Assembly: GCA_964569295.1 (NCBI GenBank) | Contig: CAZMVU010000037.1 | Span: forward strand, 1 to 30,159 | DNA from: CAZMVU01 sp964569295 | GTDB lineage: Bacteria; Hydrogenedentota; Hydrogenedentia; Hydrogenedentales; JAGMZX01 | Length of the DNA: 30,159 nt | Direction of reading: 5' to 3' | Shown: piece after piece, positions 24,467-30,159 of the stretch | Numbering within the stretch: the stretch's first letter is position 1 | Layout of the letters: every line of letters starts with the position of its first letter | Position numbers and translations under genes: made by a program | Notes under the pieces: generated by a model | Databases searched by the model: none | Told to the model about the DNA's origin: nothing | What the model saw: only the letters and a program-made list of their open reading frames with translations

Positions 24467-26380
24467 TTACATCTTGTACCCGAGCAGATTCCAATAATGC
24501 AAACTCCAGACGACGGCAAGGGCCGCCGCGCTCACCGCGAGGTAGTGCAGACGGCCTGAGCGCGACACCGCCTTCTGCCGCCAGAGCGCCACGGCCGCCA
24601 GTGCCAGGCCGCATGCACAGGGCACGGCGAGCAACGGCAACGCCAGCAGCACCAGTACCACCGGCGGCAGCCCGAAGGCGAACCGGTAGGGGTCGATGGT
24701 GGCGATGGTCGTGCCCAGGCCCGCTGCGAAGAGCACGAGACACGCGGCAGCAAATGCGCCCAACACGGCGCACACCCGTTCCAGGTACATGCGCTCGCGG
24801 AATCCACGCAATGCAAGGGGCGCGCGCACGAGCATGCTCAGCAGCAGCAGGTAGCCCACGCCAAGCAGCACGGCATGGAACAGGCTGGTCTCGTACCACG
24901 CGATGCGCGCGAAGGCATCCACCGCGGTGAACTTGTCCTCCTCGATGCAGGCGTACTTGATAGTGCCCGCGTCATCGCGCACGAAGGCCATGCGCTGGGG
25001 ATCGCGATTGTCATCGGTATGGGCGGCGCGAAAGATGTCCTTGCCAAGCGGTAACCAGGCCGTCGCGCCCTCCCGCAGGATGCGGCTATGGTGAAGGTGC
25101 CCGTTCGAATCGGCGCCAATGAGGACATCCTGCCCGAAAAAGGCGACTTTCAAGAAGGATGAGCGCACACGCCGTACCTGCCGGTACGTGCCCGCGTAAG
25201 GCACAGCGGGGTCTGGCGGCGCAAGCTCCCCGGTGGGAAACTCGAGCGTTTCCGGTTTCGGAAAAAACTGTTTGGCGAACAGGTCGAACAAGTCTTTGCG
25301 CGTCTGGTCCCCTTCATCGCTGTTGAACGCGGCGAAGAAGCCAAGGTCGAGCTCGGGAACCAGTACAAGCTGCGCGGTGAACCGGTTCACCCGGCCCGTG
25401 TGCCAGATGACGCGCCGGCCGTTCTTGAACCGTTCGTGGAAAACATAACACTGGCCGCGTGTGAGGCCGGGGTGGTTGATGAACTGGCGCGCGTGCATGG
25501 TCCTGGCGGTCTCGGGCGTGAGAATCTGTGCATCGCCGTAGCGGCCCTGGTTCAGGTGGGCGATCATGAACTTCGCCATATCCGTGGCGGTGACGGCATA
25601 GGCGCCGGCCGGCCATACCTGGGAGGCGGCGTCCTGCCAATTGGCGAGGGAGAAGGTTTCACCCGCCGGTACATAGGACCGCGCAAGGCGCGCCGCCAAT
25701 TCCGGCGGCAACGGCTGATCGAAGCCGCCGGGTGACATGCCCAGCGGTTCGCAGATTTCCTCGTCCACATACTGGTCGAAGGTCTTGCCGGTCACCAACT
25801 CGACCAGGTGCGCGGCAAGCACGATGCCGAAGTTCGAGTAGTTCATGATCTCGCCCGGCGGCTGCACCCGGGGCGGCAACCGGCGCGCAAGGTATTCGCC
25901 AAGCGATTCGATGCCGGCCGTGTCCATGGCGCCCAGCGCGAGGAAGCGGTCGTCGAAGCCGGCCGTGTGCGCCAGCAAGTGGTGCAATGTGACGGGCTCG
26001 GGGTAGGCGCCGGGGACCTGGAAGGCCTCGAGGTATTCGTTTACATCGCGGTGCAGATCAAGGAGGCCCCGCTCGACACATTGCATGGCGGCGGTGCCCG
26101 TGAGCAGCTTCGACACCGAACCAATGCGAAACAGCGTTTCATCGGCTACGACCGGTATTTCGCTCTCGATATTGGCGTAGCCGTAGCCTTTCGCGAAGCG
26201 CACCTGCTCCCCATGCACGATGACCAGCACACCGCCCGGCACGTGGTATTTCGGCAGGTGGTCGGCGAAGTAGGCGTCGAAGGCCGTCTCGACGGCGGGC
26301 CAATCCGGAGCCCGCGACGGCTCCTGCGCGCCCGCAATCGCACAAAGGAAACCCGTCAAAAACACCACTGAAAAACGCAT
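24467..26380 (-). CDS. Exported serine beta-lactamase-like hydrolase with C-terminal membrane domain
   Basis: The 637-residue product has a signal peptide (MRFSVVFLTGFLCAIAGAQ), then a class C beta-lactamase / D-aminopeptidase-type domain (about 25-345). The catalytic motifs are SVSK (Ser88, Lys91), YSN (Tyr181-Asn183) and HTG (327-329), the HTG variant of KTG. A beta-rich middle follows, then about four membrane helices from residue 500 onward ending near WNLLGYKM. The active site should face the periplasm. The family includes DD-peptidases, D-aminopeptidases and esterases; true beta-lactamase activity is not implied. The start is the ATG one base after the GNAT stop; upstream in-frame codons run into the GNAT gene and precede the signal peptide. 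Confidence 0.9.
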   Translation of the reverse strand: MRFSVVFLTGFLCAIAGAQEPSRAPDWPAVETAFDAYFADHLPKYHVPGGVLVIVHGEQVRFAKGYGYANIESEIPVVADETLFRIGSVSKLLTGTAAMQCVERGLLDLHRDVNEYLEAFQVPGAYPEPVTLHHLLAHTAGFDDRFLALGAMDTAGIESLGEYLARRLPPRVQPPGEIMNYSNFGIVLAAHLVELVTGKTFDQYVDEEICEPLGMSPGGFDQPLPPELAARLARSYVPAGETFSLANWQDAASQVWPAGAYAVTATDMAKFMIAHLNQGRYGDAQILTPETARTMHARQFINHPGLTRGQCYVFHERFKNGRRVIWHTGRVNRFTAQLVLVPELDLGFFAAFNSDEGDQTRKDLFDLFAKQFFPKPETLEFPTGELAPPDPAVPYAGTYRQVRRVRSSFLKVAFFGQDVLIGADSNGHLHHSRILREGATAWLPLGKDIFRAAHTDDNRDPQRMAFVRDDAGTIKYACIEEDKFTAVDAFARIAWYETSLFHAVLLGVGYLLLLSMLVRAPLALRGFRERMYLERVCAVLGAFAAACLVLFAAGLGTTIATIDPYRFAFGLPPVVLVLLALPLLAVPCACGLALAAVALWRQKAVSRSGRLHYLAVSAAALAVVWSLHYWNLLGYKM

Positions 26381-26381
26381 A

Positions 26382-26822
26382 TCAACTTTCCCCGCGCAAA
26401 TCCCGCAGCATCTTGTAGTGCATGCCCACCCCCGGTATCTCGAACTGCTCGGATACGATACGCCAGCCGTTTTTCTCGTAGAACCCCACCGCGATGACCC
26501 GGGCATTGCACCACAGTAACTGCACGCCCGTTTCCGCCGCTATGCGTTGCTCACAGTACTTGAGCAAGGCCGTGCCAAGCCCCTGGCGCTGCCGGTCGAG
26601 GACGGTGGCCATGCCGCGCATCTGGTAGGCGGGGTGCCCCTCCCACGAGGTGGCCATGAGGGTCGCGCAGCCGATGCAGCACCCGTCGTCGAATATGGCC
26701 ACATGGCGCGTGTCCGCATTCTGATCCCCCGAAAAATACGGCGTGTCGCGGTCGGTGCCGTGTATAATCATCTGCTGGCGCAGGGAGATGATTTCATCGA
26801 GGCTGGCAAAACGGATTTCCAT
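26382..26822 (-). CDS. GNAT-family N-acetyltransferase
   Basis: The 146-residue protein has a GNAT fold: an N-terminal strand-helix (MEIRFASLDEIISLRQQ), central strands HVAIFDDGCCIGCATLM and YQMRGMATVL, the acetyl-CoA loop QRQGLG (about 78-83) followed by TALLKYCEQ, and the closing GFYEKNGWRIV block. The substrate is unknown. The start is ATG 26822, where the fold begins; longer in-frame starts would add about 50 residues reaching into the divergent gene's control region. It is first in a tight operon with the serine hydrolase (1-bp gap) and the symporter (6-bp gap). It might acetylate an amine product of the pathway, which is inference. Confidence 0.9.
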   Translation of the reverse strand: MEIRFASLDEIISLRQQMIIHGTDRDTPYFSGDQNADTRHVAIFDDGCCIGCATLMATSWEGHPAYQMRGMATVLDRQRQGLGTALLKYCEQRIAAETGVQLLWCNARVIAVGFYEKNGWRIVSEQFEIPGVGMHYKMLRDLRGES

Positions 26823-26846
26823 GAATGGGCAAACTCCAAAGGCAGC

Positions 26847-26875
26847 TTGATTGTCCGCCGGGCGTACTTTACCAT
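26847..26875 (+). promoter_or_regulatory. Possible promoter of the PLP-enzyme gene
   Basis: TTGATT (26847-26852), 17 bases, TACCAT (26870-26875). A start near 26882 would leave a leader of only about 12 bases before the ATG at 26894. It overlaps the opposing promoter at 26866-26893. Confidence 0.4.
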
Positions 26876-26893
26876 ATGCGGGCCACCAATCAA
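26866..26893 (-). promoter_or_regulatory. Possible promoter of the GNAT-hydrolase-symporter operon
   Basis: On the minus strand TTGATT (26893-26888), 16 bases, TAAAGT (26871-26866). The -35 box lies inside the palindrome at 26886-26901, so a protein bound there would block this promoter. Confidence 0.4.
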
Positions 26894-26901
26894 ATGATTG
26901 G
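26886..26901. promoter_or_regulatory. Operator-like palindrome CCAATCA-AA-TGATTGG
   Basis: Perfect 7-bp arms are separated by two bases between divergent genes. It overlaps the minus-strand -35 box and the candidate ATG at 26894. CCAAT/ATTGG-type symmetry is common for transcription-factor sites, but no regulator gene is adjacent. Confidence 0.45.
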
Positions 26902-28165
26902 CAGTCCCGCTCCCCCCCCAGGGAAAGGCGCGCCCGACCCCGCCGTTGTGAAGCGGCAGACCCGCAAGGTAGCACAATTGGAATCGCGATACAACGCTTA
27001 CAAAGCGGCCTTTCACGGCCGCCCCATGCCCTTCGCCTACGTCGACCTCGAGCGGTTCGACGCCAATATCGAGGCTATCGCGACGCGCGCTGCCGGCAAG
27101 CCGGTGCGCGTGGCGTCGAAGTCCGTGCGCTGTGTGGCCATGCTGCGCCGCATCCTCGAGCACCCGGCTTGTTCCGGCGTCATGGCCTACAGTGCGCGGG
27201 AAGCGGTGTTCCTTGCAGGCCACGGGTTCGATGACATCCTTGTAGCGTATCCGGTGTTGAGCGAGGTGGCGGCCTCGGGTGTGCTCGATACTATTGGACG
27301 CGGCAAGCGCATCATTCTCATGGTGGACTGTCCGGCGCACCTCACCCATCTCGACACTCTCGCGCGCCAAGCCGGGGTGGTCATGCCCGTCTGCCTCGAT
27401 GTGGATATGTCGTCCTGTTACCCGGGCATCTACTTCGGTGTACGGCGCTCACCGGTGCGCACGCCGGAAGATGCCCTCGCTGTGTGGGCGGCATGCGCCG
27501 CCCTGTCCCATGTGCGGCTCGTCGGGGTCATGGGCTACGAGGCGCAGGTGGCGGGCGTGCAGGATTTCGGACCCTGCGGTTTCCTCAAGAACAAGCTCAT
27601 CGGCGTGCTGAAGAAACGGTCGATGCGCGAAGTGTGTGCGCGCCGCGCGGCCGTGGTACAGGCGCTCACAGACGCCGGTTGCCAGCTCGAGTTCGTGAAC
27701 GGCGGCGGCACCGGCAGCGTCGATCTGACCACCCGCGAGGAGGCCGTCACCGAGGTCACCGCTGGTTCGGGGTTCTACGCGCCCACGCTCTTCGACCACT
27801 ACGCCCAGTTCAAGCACGAACCGGCTGCCGGTTACGCGATCGAAATCGTGCGGCGCCCGGCCCCCGGCATCTACACCTGCCAGGGCGGCGGCTACATTGC
27901 CTCGGGCGCGGCGGGGCCAGACAAGCTGCCCCAGCCCTGCCTGCCCGAAGGCGCCGGGCTCATTGCACAGGAAGGCGCGGGCGAGGTGCAGACGCCCATT
28001 GTGTACAAAGGCCGCGAACAGTTGGAACTGGGCGGCCCGGTCTTCATGCGCCACGCCAAGGCCGGCGAACTCTGTGAGCGTTTCAACACGCTGCTGCTGC
28101 TCGAGGGGGGCGAAGTCTCCGGTGAGGTTCCCACCTATCGCGGTGAGGGTATGTGCTTCGTGTAG
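26894..28165 (+). CDS. PLP-dependent alanine-racemase-fold enzyme (amino acid deaminase/aldolase type)
   Basis: The 423-residue product matches the D-serine dehydratase / D-threonine aldolase-like branch (COG3616). The N-terminal barrel begins FAYVDLERFDANI, and the PLP lysine is Lys76 in VASKSVRC. YSAREA, DVDMSSCYPGIYFGVRR, VMGYEAQVAG and the phosphate-binding VNGGGTGS follow. The C-terminal metal-site region appears as FMRHAKAGELCERFN. It would act on D-amino or beta-hydroxy amino acids; the exact substrate is open. Alternative starts are ATG 26825 or 26876. I prefer 26894 because the likely promoter covers the earlier codons and the conserved fold begins well after all of them. It is divergent from the GNAT-hydrolase-symporter operon. 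Confidence 0.88.
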   Translation: MIGSPAPPPGKGAPDPAVVKRQTRKVAQLESRYNAYKAAFHGRPMPFAYVDLERFDANIEAIATRAAGKPVRVASKSVRCVAMLRRILEHPACSGVMAYSAREAVFLAGHGFDDILVAYPVLSEVAASGVLDTIGRGKRIILMVDCPAHLTHLDTLARQAGVVMPVCLDVDMSSCYPGIYFGVRRSPVRTPEDALAVWAACAALSHVRLVGVMGYEAQVAGVQDFGPCGFLKNKLIGVLKKRSMREVCARRAAVVQALTDAGCQLEFVNGGGTGSVDLTTREEAVTEVTAGSGFYAPTLFDHYAQFKHEPAAGYAIEIVRRPAPGIYTCQGGGYIASGAAGPDKLPQPCLPEGAGLIAQEGAGEVQTPIVYKGREQLELGGPVFMRHAKAGELCERFNTLLLLEGGEVSGEVPTYRGEGMCFV

Positions 28166-28242
28166 CCGCTTGCGGTCTCCGGCGCACTGTGTGGCTTTCG
28201 GGTGTGGAGCACCCATAACTCGAACAAGCCCTCAGTTGTTAG

Positions 28243-28343
28243 TCCAGGATCCCTGCCAACCATGGAACACGCCTTCCCATTTGGTAATTCTTTAGCCGTG
28301 TGCCGTGAGCCGTTTTCCCCTACGTCAGAGAACTCCCCGGTAT
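28243..28343 (-). repeat. Dispersed repeat, family 1, copy B
   Basis: Read on the minus strand from 28343 it runs ATACCGGGGAGTT, TGACGTAGGGG, CGGCTCACGGCA, ACGGCTAAAGAA, GGGAAGG and on to CCTGG. It matches window bases 1-98 and together they form a 28-kb inverted pair. The stretch 28166-28242 holds only a GGGTG...CACCC stem (28200-28214). Confidence 0.72.
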
Positions 28344-28401
28344 CAGCGTGGGTAGCGGTTCTGGCCCACCCGTTATCGCTATGAGTCACGCTGTATGCGC
28401 C

Positions 28402-28437
28402 CTTTGGAGTGCGGTGGCTTGCCACCGCAGTCCAAAG
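28402..28437. repeat. Long near-perfect hairpin (17-bp arms)
   Basis: CTTTGGAGTGCGGTGGC (28402-28418) and GCCACCGCAGTCCAAAG (28421-28437) pair with one mismatch around a TT centre. It is one of the strongest palindromes in the window. It abuts family 2 copy 2. It may be a REP-like element; no coding role is seen. Confidence 0.8.
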
Positions 28438-28545
28438 TAGCGCCAACGGCATGGTTATCCCCGTCGCACGCTGGTATTCGCGATCACGGAACAGATTGGC
28501 GAAACGCGTGCGCCGCGTTGCGCCATAAGGCTAGAGAATTACACC
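28434..28545 (+). repeat. Dispersed repeat, family 2, copy 2
   Basis: It starts AAAGTAGCGCCA, then CGGCATGG, TTCGCGATCACGG, GTGCGCCGCGTTGCGCCATA and GGCTAGAG. It aligns with 15819-15927 in reverse orientation over about 110 bp. A broken fragment sharing TGGCCC, CCCGTT and TCGCTAT lies just upstream at about 28362-28384. Confidence 0.7.
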
Positions 28546-28620
28546 ATTTGTTCCCGGCGCGGGGAAGGGCGTTCGTCTTCGACCGCCGCCTCGGGGTTTT
28601 ACGTTAAGTTTCGGCTCGCG

Positions 28621-28728
28621 GGGACGCTCGCCCTCCCTGGGACGCTCGCCCTCCCTGGGATGCTCGCCTTCCCTGGGATGCTCGCCCTCCCTGGGATGGT
28701 CACCTTCCCTGGGATGGTCGTCCTCCCA
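28621..28728. repeat. 18-bp tandem repeat array, six copies
   Basis: Units start at 28621, 28639, 28657, 28675, 28693 and 28711. The first two are identical (GGGACGCTCGCCCTCCCT); later units drift to GGGATGCTCG and GGGATGGTC. The array is entered through TTTCGGCTCGCG, the same left flank as the 49-bp array at 22345. The graded divergence suggests growth at the left end. Confidence 0.92.
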
Positions 28729-28757
28729 AGACCTCTGCGCCTTGGGTTGTCGGTGCA

Positions 28758-28780
28758 GGAAACGGCACACGGTAAACGGC
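28758..28780 (+). repeat. Family 1 repeat fragment
   Basis: GGAAACGGCACACGG followed by TAAACGGC resembles the core of family 1 (GGAAACGGCTCACGG, CAAACGGCT). It is a partial third copy, plus orientation. The following 62 bp to the next gene show nothing else. Confidence 0.5.
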
Positions 28781-28842
28781 GCTGCGGTATTGTGCGCGCC
28801 CCCCGTCTTTTCATCATTTCGCCCGTTTTCGTGTACGTGCGG

Positions 28843-29970
28843 TCACGCGGCCGGGCTGGTCTCGATCGCGATTTTTGCGATGGCCGCCTCGGCGTTGCGC
28901 AGCGCGTCGGCGCGCCGGCCGCCCGTGGCGATGACATAGCCCGAGGTATCACGGGTAGCGCGGTCCACCGTATGGCCGATGTGATCGCCCACGTTCGCGG
29001 CCACATGTACCGCCTGCACGCCGGGCAGGGCCGCCGCCGCATCGCGTCCGCGGACCGACATGACCACCCCCGTGCGCACGGGCAGCCACGCGGCGCATGC
29101 ACCGAGAAAGCGCCGGGGCGTCTCGCTGGGTTGTTCGCCCGCTGCCACGCGGAGCAGATCGGCATCCAGGTCGATGGCCTCTGCGTGATAAAGGAGCGCG
29201 GCCAACGCCGGCTCGAAACGGACCGGGGCGTGCATATGCACCAGCACGGGGCCGTCGTCTGTGGCGATGAACCCCAGTTCGAGCGGATACCACCCGCTTG
29301 GCAAGCGCCGCGCCACCTTGTGGGCCACGTCGACGGCTTGCTGGTAGTGCTTGTCGGGAATGTCCCAGGGGAGCACCAGTTTCTCGGGCACGCAGTAAGG
29401 GCTGTCGCGCATTCGCTCGCTGATGGTCTCGATCGCATGGAAATCACGCCGCAACTTGAAACCCACCAACCGGCAAGCCGTACCTGCGACCGGCCGCTGC
29501 ACAAGCACCGGCGCTTTCGCGTCTTGTCTGTGTACTTTGGCAAAGGCAAGCGAAACATCCTCGGCATCGTCCACCCGCATGCAGAACGGCGCCCCCCCAA
29601 GCGCGGCAGGCCGCACCCAGACGGGTGTTCCCAGGGTTTCCGCTGCGGCATGCGCTTCCGTCTCATCGCGCACCAGCCGGTGCTCGGCGACCGCCATGCC
29701 GCCCGCGGCCAACTGGTCCCACTCCGCGAAGTCCGGCGCCGTATCTTCGCCTGGCAGGTTGAGTGTCCGGGCCACCTCACGTACCGCGGCACGCACGGTC
29801 TCGTTCAGCGCCAGCACGCCTTGCGCCCCATTTTCCCGCGCCGCCGCCCAAAGGGCGTCCGCTGGCGGTGTACCCGCCAGACACACGGCTTCGAGCCCAA
29901 GGTATGGCGCCTTCTGGACAAGCACCTCCCGATCCGGCGCATCTCCAACGAGTAAGACAGGTTTTCGCAT
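28843..29970 (-). CDS. ATP-grasp-like protein with altered active-site residues
   Basis: The 375-residue protein has a pre-ATP-grasp Rossmann-like start (PVLLVGDAPDREVLVQKAPYLGLEAVCL), a central ATP-grasp-like region, and a C-terminal lid typical of biotin-carboxylase-like and carbamoyl-phosphate-synthase-like ligases (DTSGYVIATGGRRADALRNAEAAI). Two key positions look unusual. The usual ATP-binding Lys of the V-K-P strand is Arg120 (PVWVRPAALGG). The Mg-binding E-x-N near the C-terminal core appears as HMH (245-247, in PVLVHMHAPV). It may be a catalytically altered or non-catalytic relative. ATG 29970 follows a GGGGGA. A TAGAAT is present upstream on the minus strand, without a matching -35 box. 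No partner gene overlaps it. Confidence 0.8.
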   Translation of the reverse strand: MRKPVLLVGDAPDREVLVQKAPYLGLEAVCLAGTPPADALWAAARENGAQGVLALNETVRAAVREVARTLNLPGEDTAPDFAEWDQLAAGGMAVAEHRLVRDETEAHAAAETLGTPVWVRPAALGGAPFCMRVDDAEDVSLAFAKVHRQDAKAPVLVQRPVAGTACRLVGFKLRRDFHAIETISERMRDSPYCVPEKLVLPWDIPDKHYQQAVDVAHKVARRLPSGWYPLELGFIATDDGPVLVHMHAPVRFEPALAALLYHAEAIDLDADLLRVAAGEQPSETPRRFLGACAAWLPVRTGVVMSVRGRDAAAALPGVQAVHVAANVGDHIGHTVDRATRDTSGYVIATGGRRADALRNAEAAIAKIAIETSPAA

Positions 29971-30091
29971 ACTTCAAATCCCCCGCTAAACACGATTTGC
30001 TGAGCTGTGCGCTCGCGGTCAGGTGCGCTATTCTAAGGGTGCAGTTCTTCTACTACCGATGTTTTGGTTCCTTCGTGCCAGTTGTGAGCAA

Positions 30092-30124
30092 GCAAAACGG
30101 GACTGGGTCTGTCCCTTGTTTTGC
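30092..30124. repeat. Inverted repeat near window end
   Basis: GCAAAAC-GGGAC (30092-30103) pairs with GTCCC-TT-GTTTTGC (30111-30124), a 12-bp stem with a 2-base bulge and 7-base loop. Bases 29971-30091 show no gene. Confidence 0.6.
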
Positions 30125-30128
30125 GGCC

Positions 30129-30157
30129 TTGGAGAAAAGCGTCGCGAATTTCTCCAA
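30129..30157. repeat. Stem-loop at window end
   Basis: TTGGAGAAA (30129-30137) and TTTCTCCAA (30149-30157) form a perfect 9-bp stem with an 11-base loop. It may continue past the window. No associated gene is seen. Confidence 0.55.
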
Positions 30158-30159
30158 AT

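Noticed and set aside
24467..26380. True antibiotic-inactivating beta-lactamase
   Set aside because: The class C-like fold is shared with peptidases and esterases; the HTG motif and C-terminal membrane helices are typical of the non-resistance members.
28599..29955. Long frames on both strands across the 18-bp array and the ATP-grasp gene
   Set aside because: They are out of frame with the recognisable ATP-grasp-like gene and include translated tandem repeats.

Overview
The window is about 30.2 kb of high-GC DNA, densely coded on both strands, from a Gram-negative bacterium. A LpxL/HtrB-type lipid A acyltransferase implies an outer membrane. A sigma-54 enhancer-binding regulator with a clear -24/-12 promoter, a GxGYxYP-family secreted protein, a 1,798-residue exported protein with thrombospondin-3-like and dockerin-like calcium repeats, and many non-coding palindromic repeats together resemble Planctomycetota, Lentisphaerota or Candidatus Hydrogenedentota genomes. 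That placement is inference; no marker gene in the window proves it. No transposase, integrase or phage gene is visible.

Region 1 (1-4,645): a dispersed repeat, a tRNA-Leu(CAA) with a good promoter, then a 684-bp gene-free stretch carrying a sigma-54 promoter and three upstream GCAAAG-centred sites. This promoter drives an exported protein of repeated DxDGDGxCD motifs plus Gly/Arg-rich tails. A membrane histidine kinase and an NtrC-family sigma-54 activator follow directly. The layout is a self-contained envelope-sensing circuit, similar in logic to ZraP/ZraS/ZraR but with an unrelated output protein.

Region 2 (4,646-9,920): a beta-CASP RNA-processing metallo-hydrolase whose promoter predicts a leaderless mRNA, a lipid A acyltransferase, two tandem 48-residue paralogous small proteins, a hairpin terminator, and a convergent Rep/UvrD helicase.

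Region 3 (9,921-13,700): a membrane-anchored cyclophilin, ClpS and ClpA in one probable operon of periplasmic folding and N-end-rule proteolysis functions.

Region 4 (13,700-22,735): two large exported proteins (GxGYxYP family; BACON/propeller/Vps62-like/TSP3/dockerin mosaic), a DUF4282 membrane protein, and intergenic DNA rich in repeats, including a 49-bp tandem array interrupted by a 100-N assembly gap.

Region 5 (22,736-30,159): a minus-strand operon of GNAT acetyltransferase, exported class-C-beta-lactamase-like serine hydrolase and Na+/solute symporter. It is divergent from a PLP-dependent alanine-racemase-fold (D-amino acid deaminase/aldolase type) enzyme, with a palindrome between them; together they could handle D-amino-acid-containing peptides. 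A repeat hotspot and an ATP-grasp-like protein with altered ligand residues close the window.
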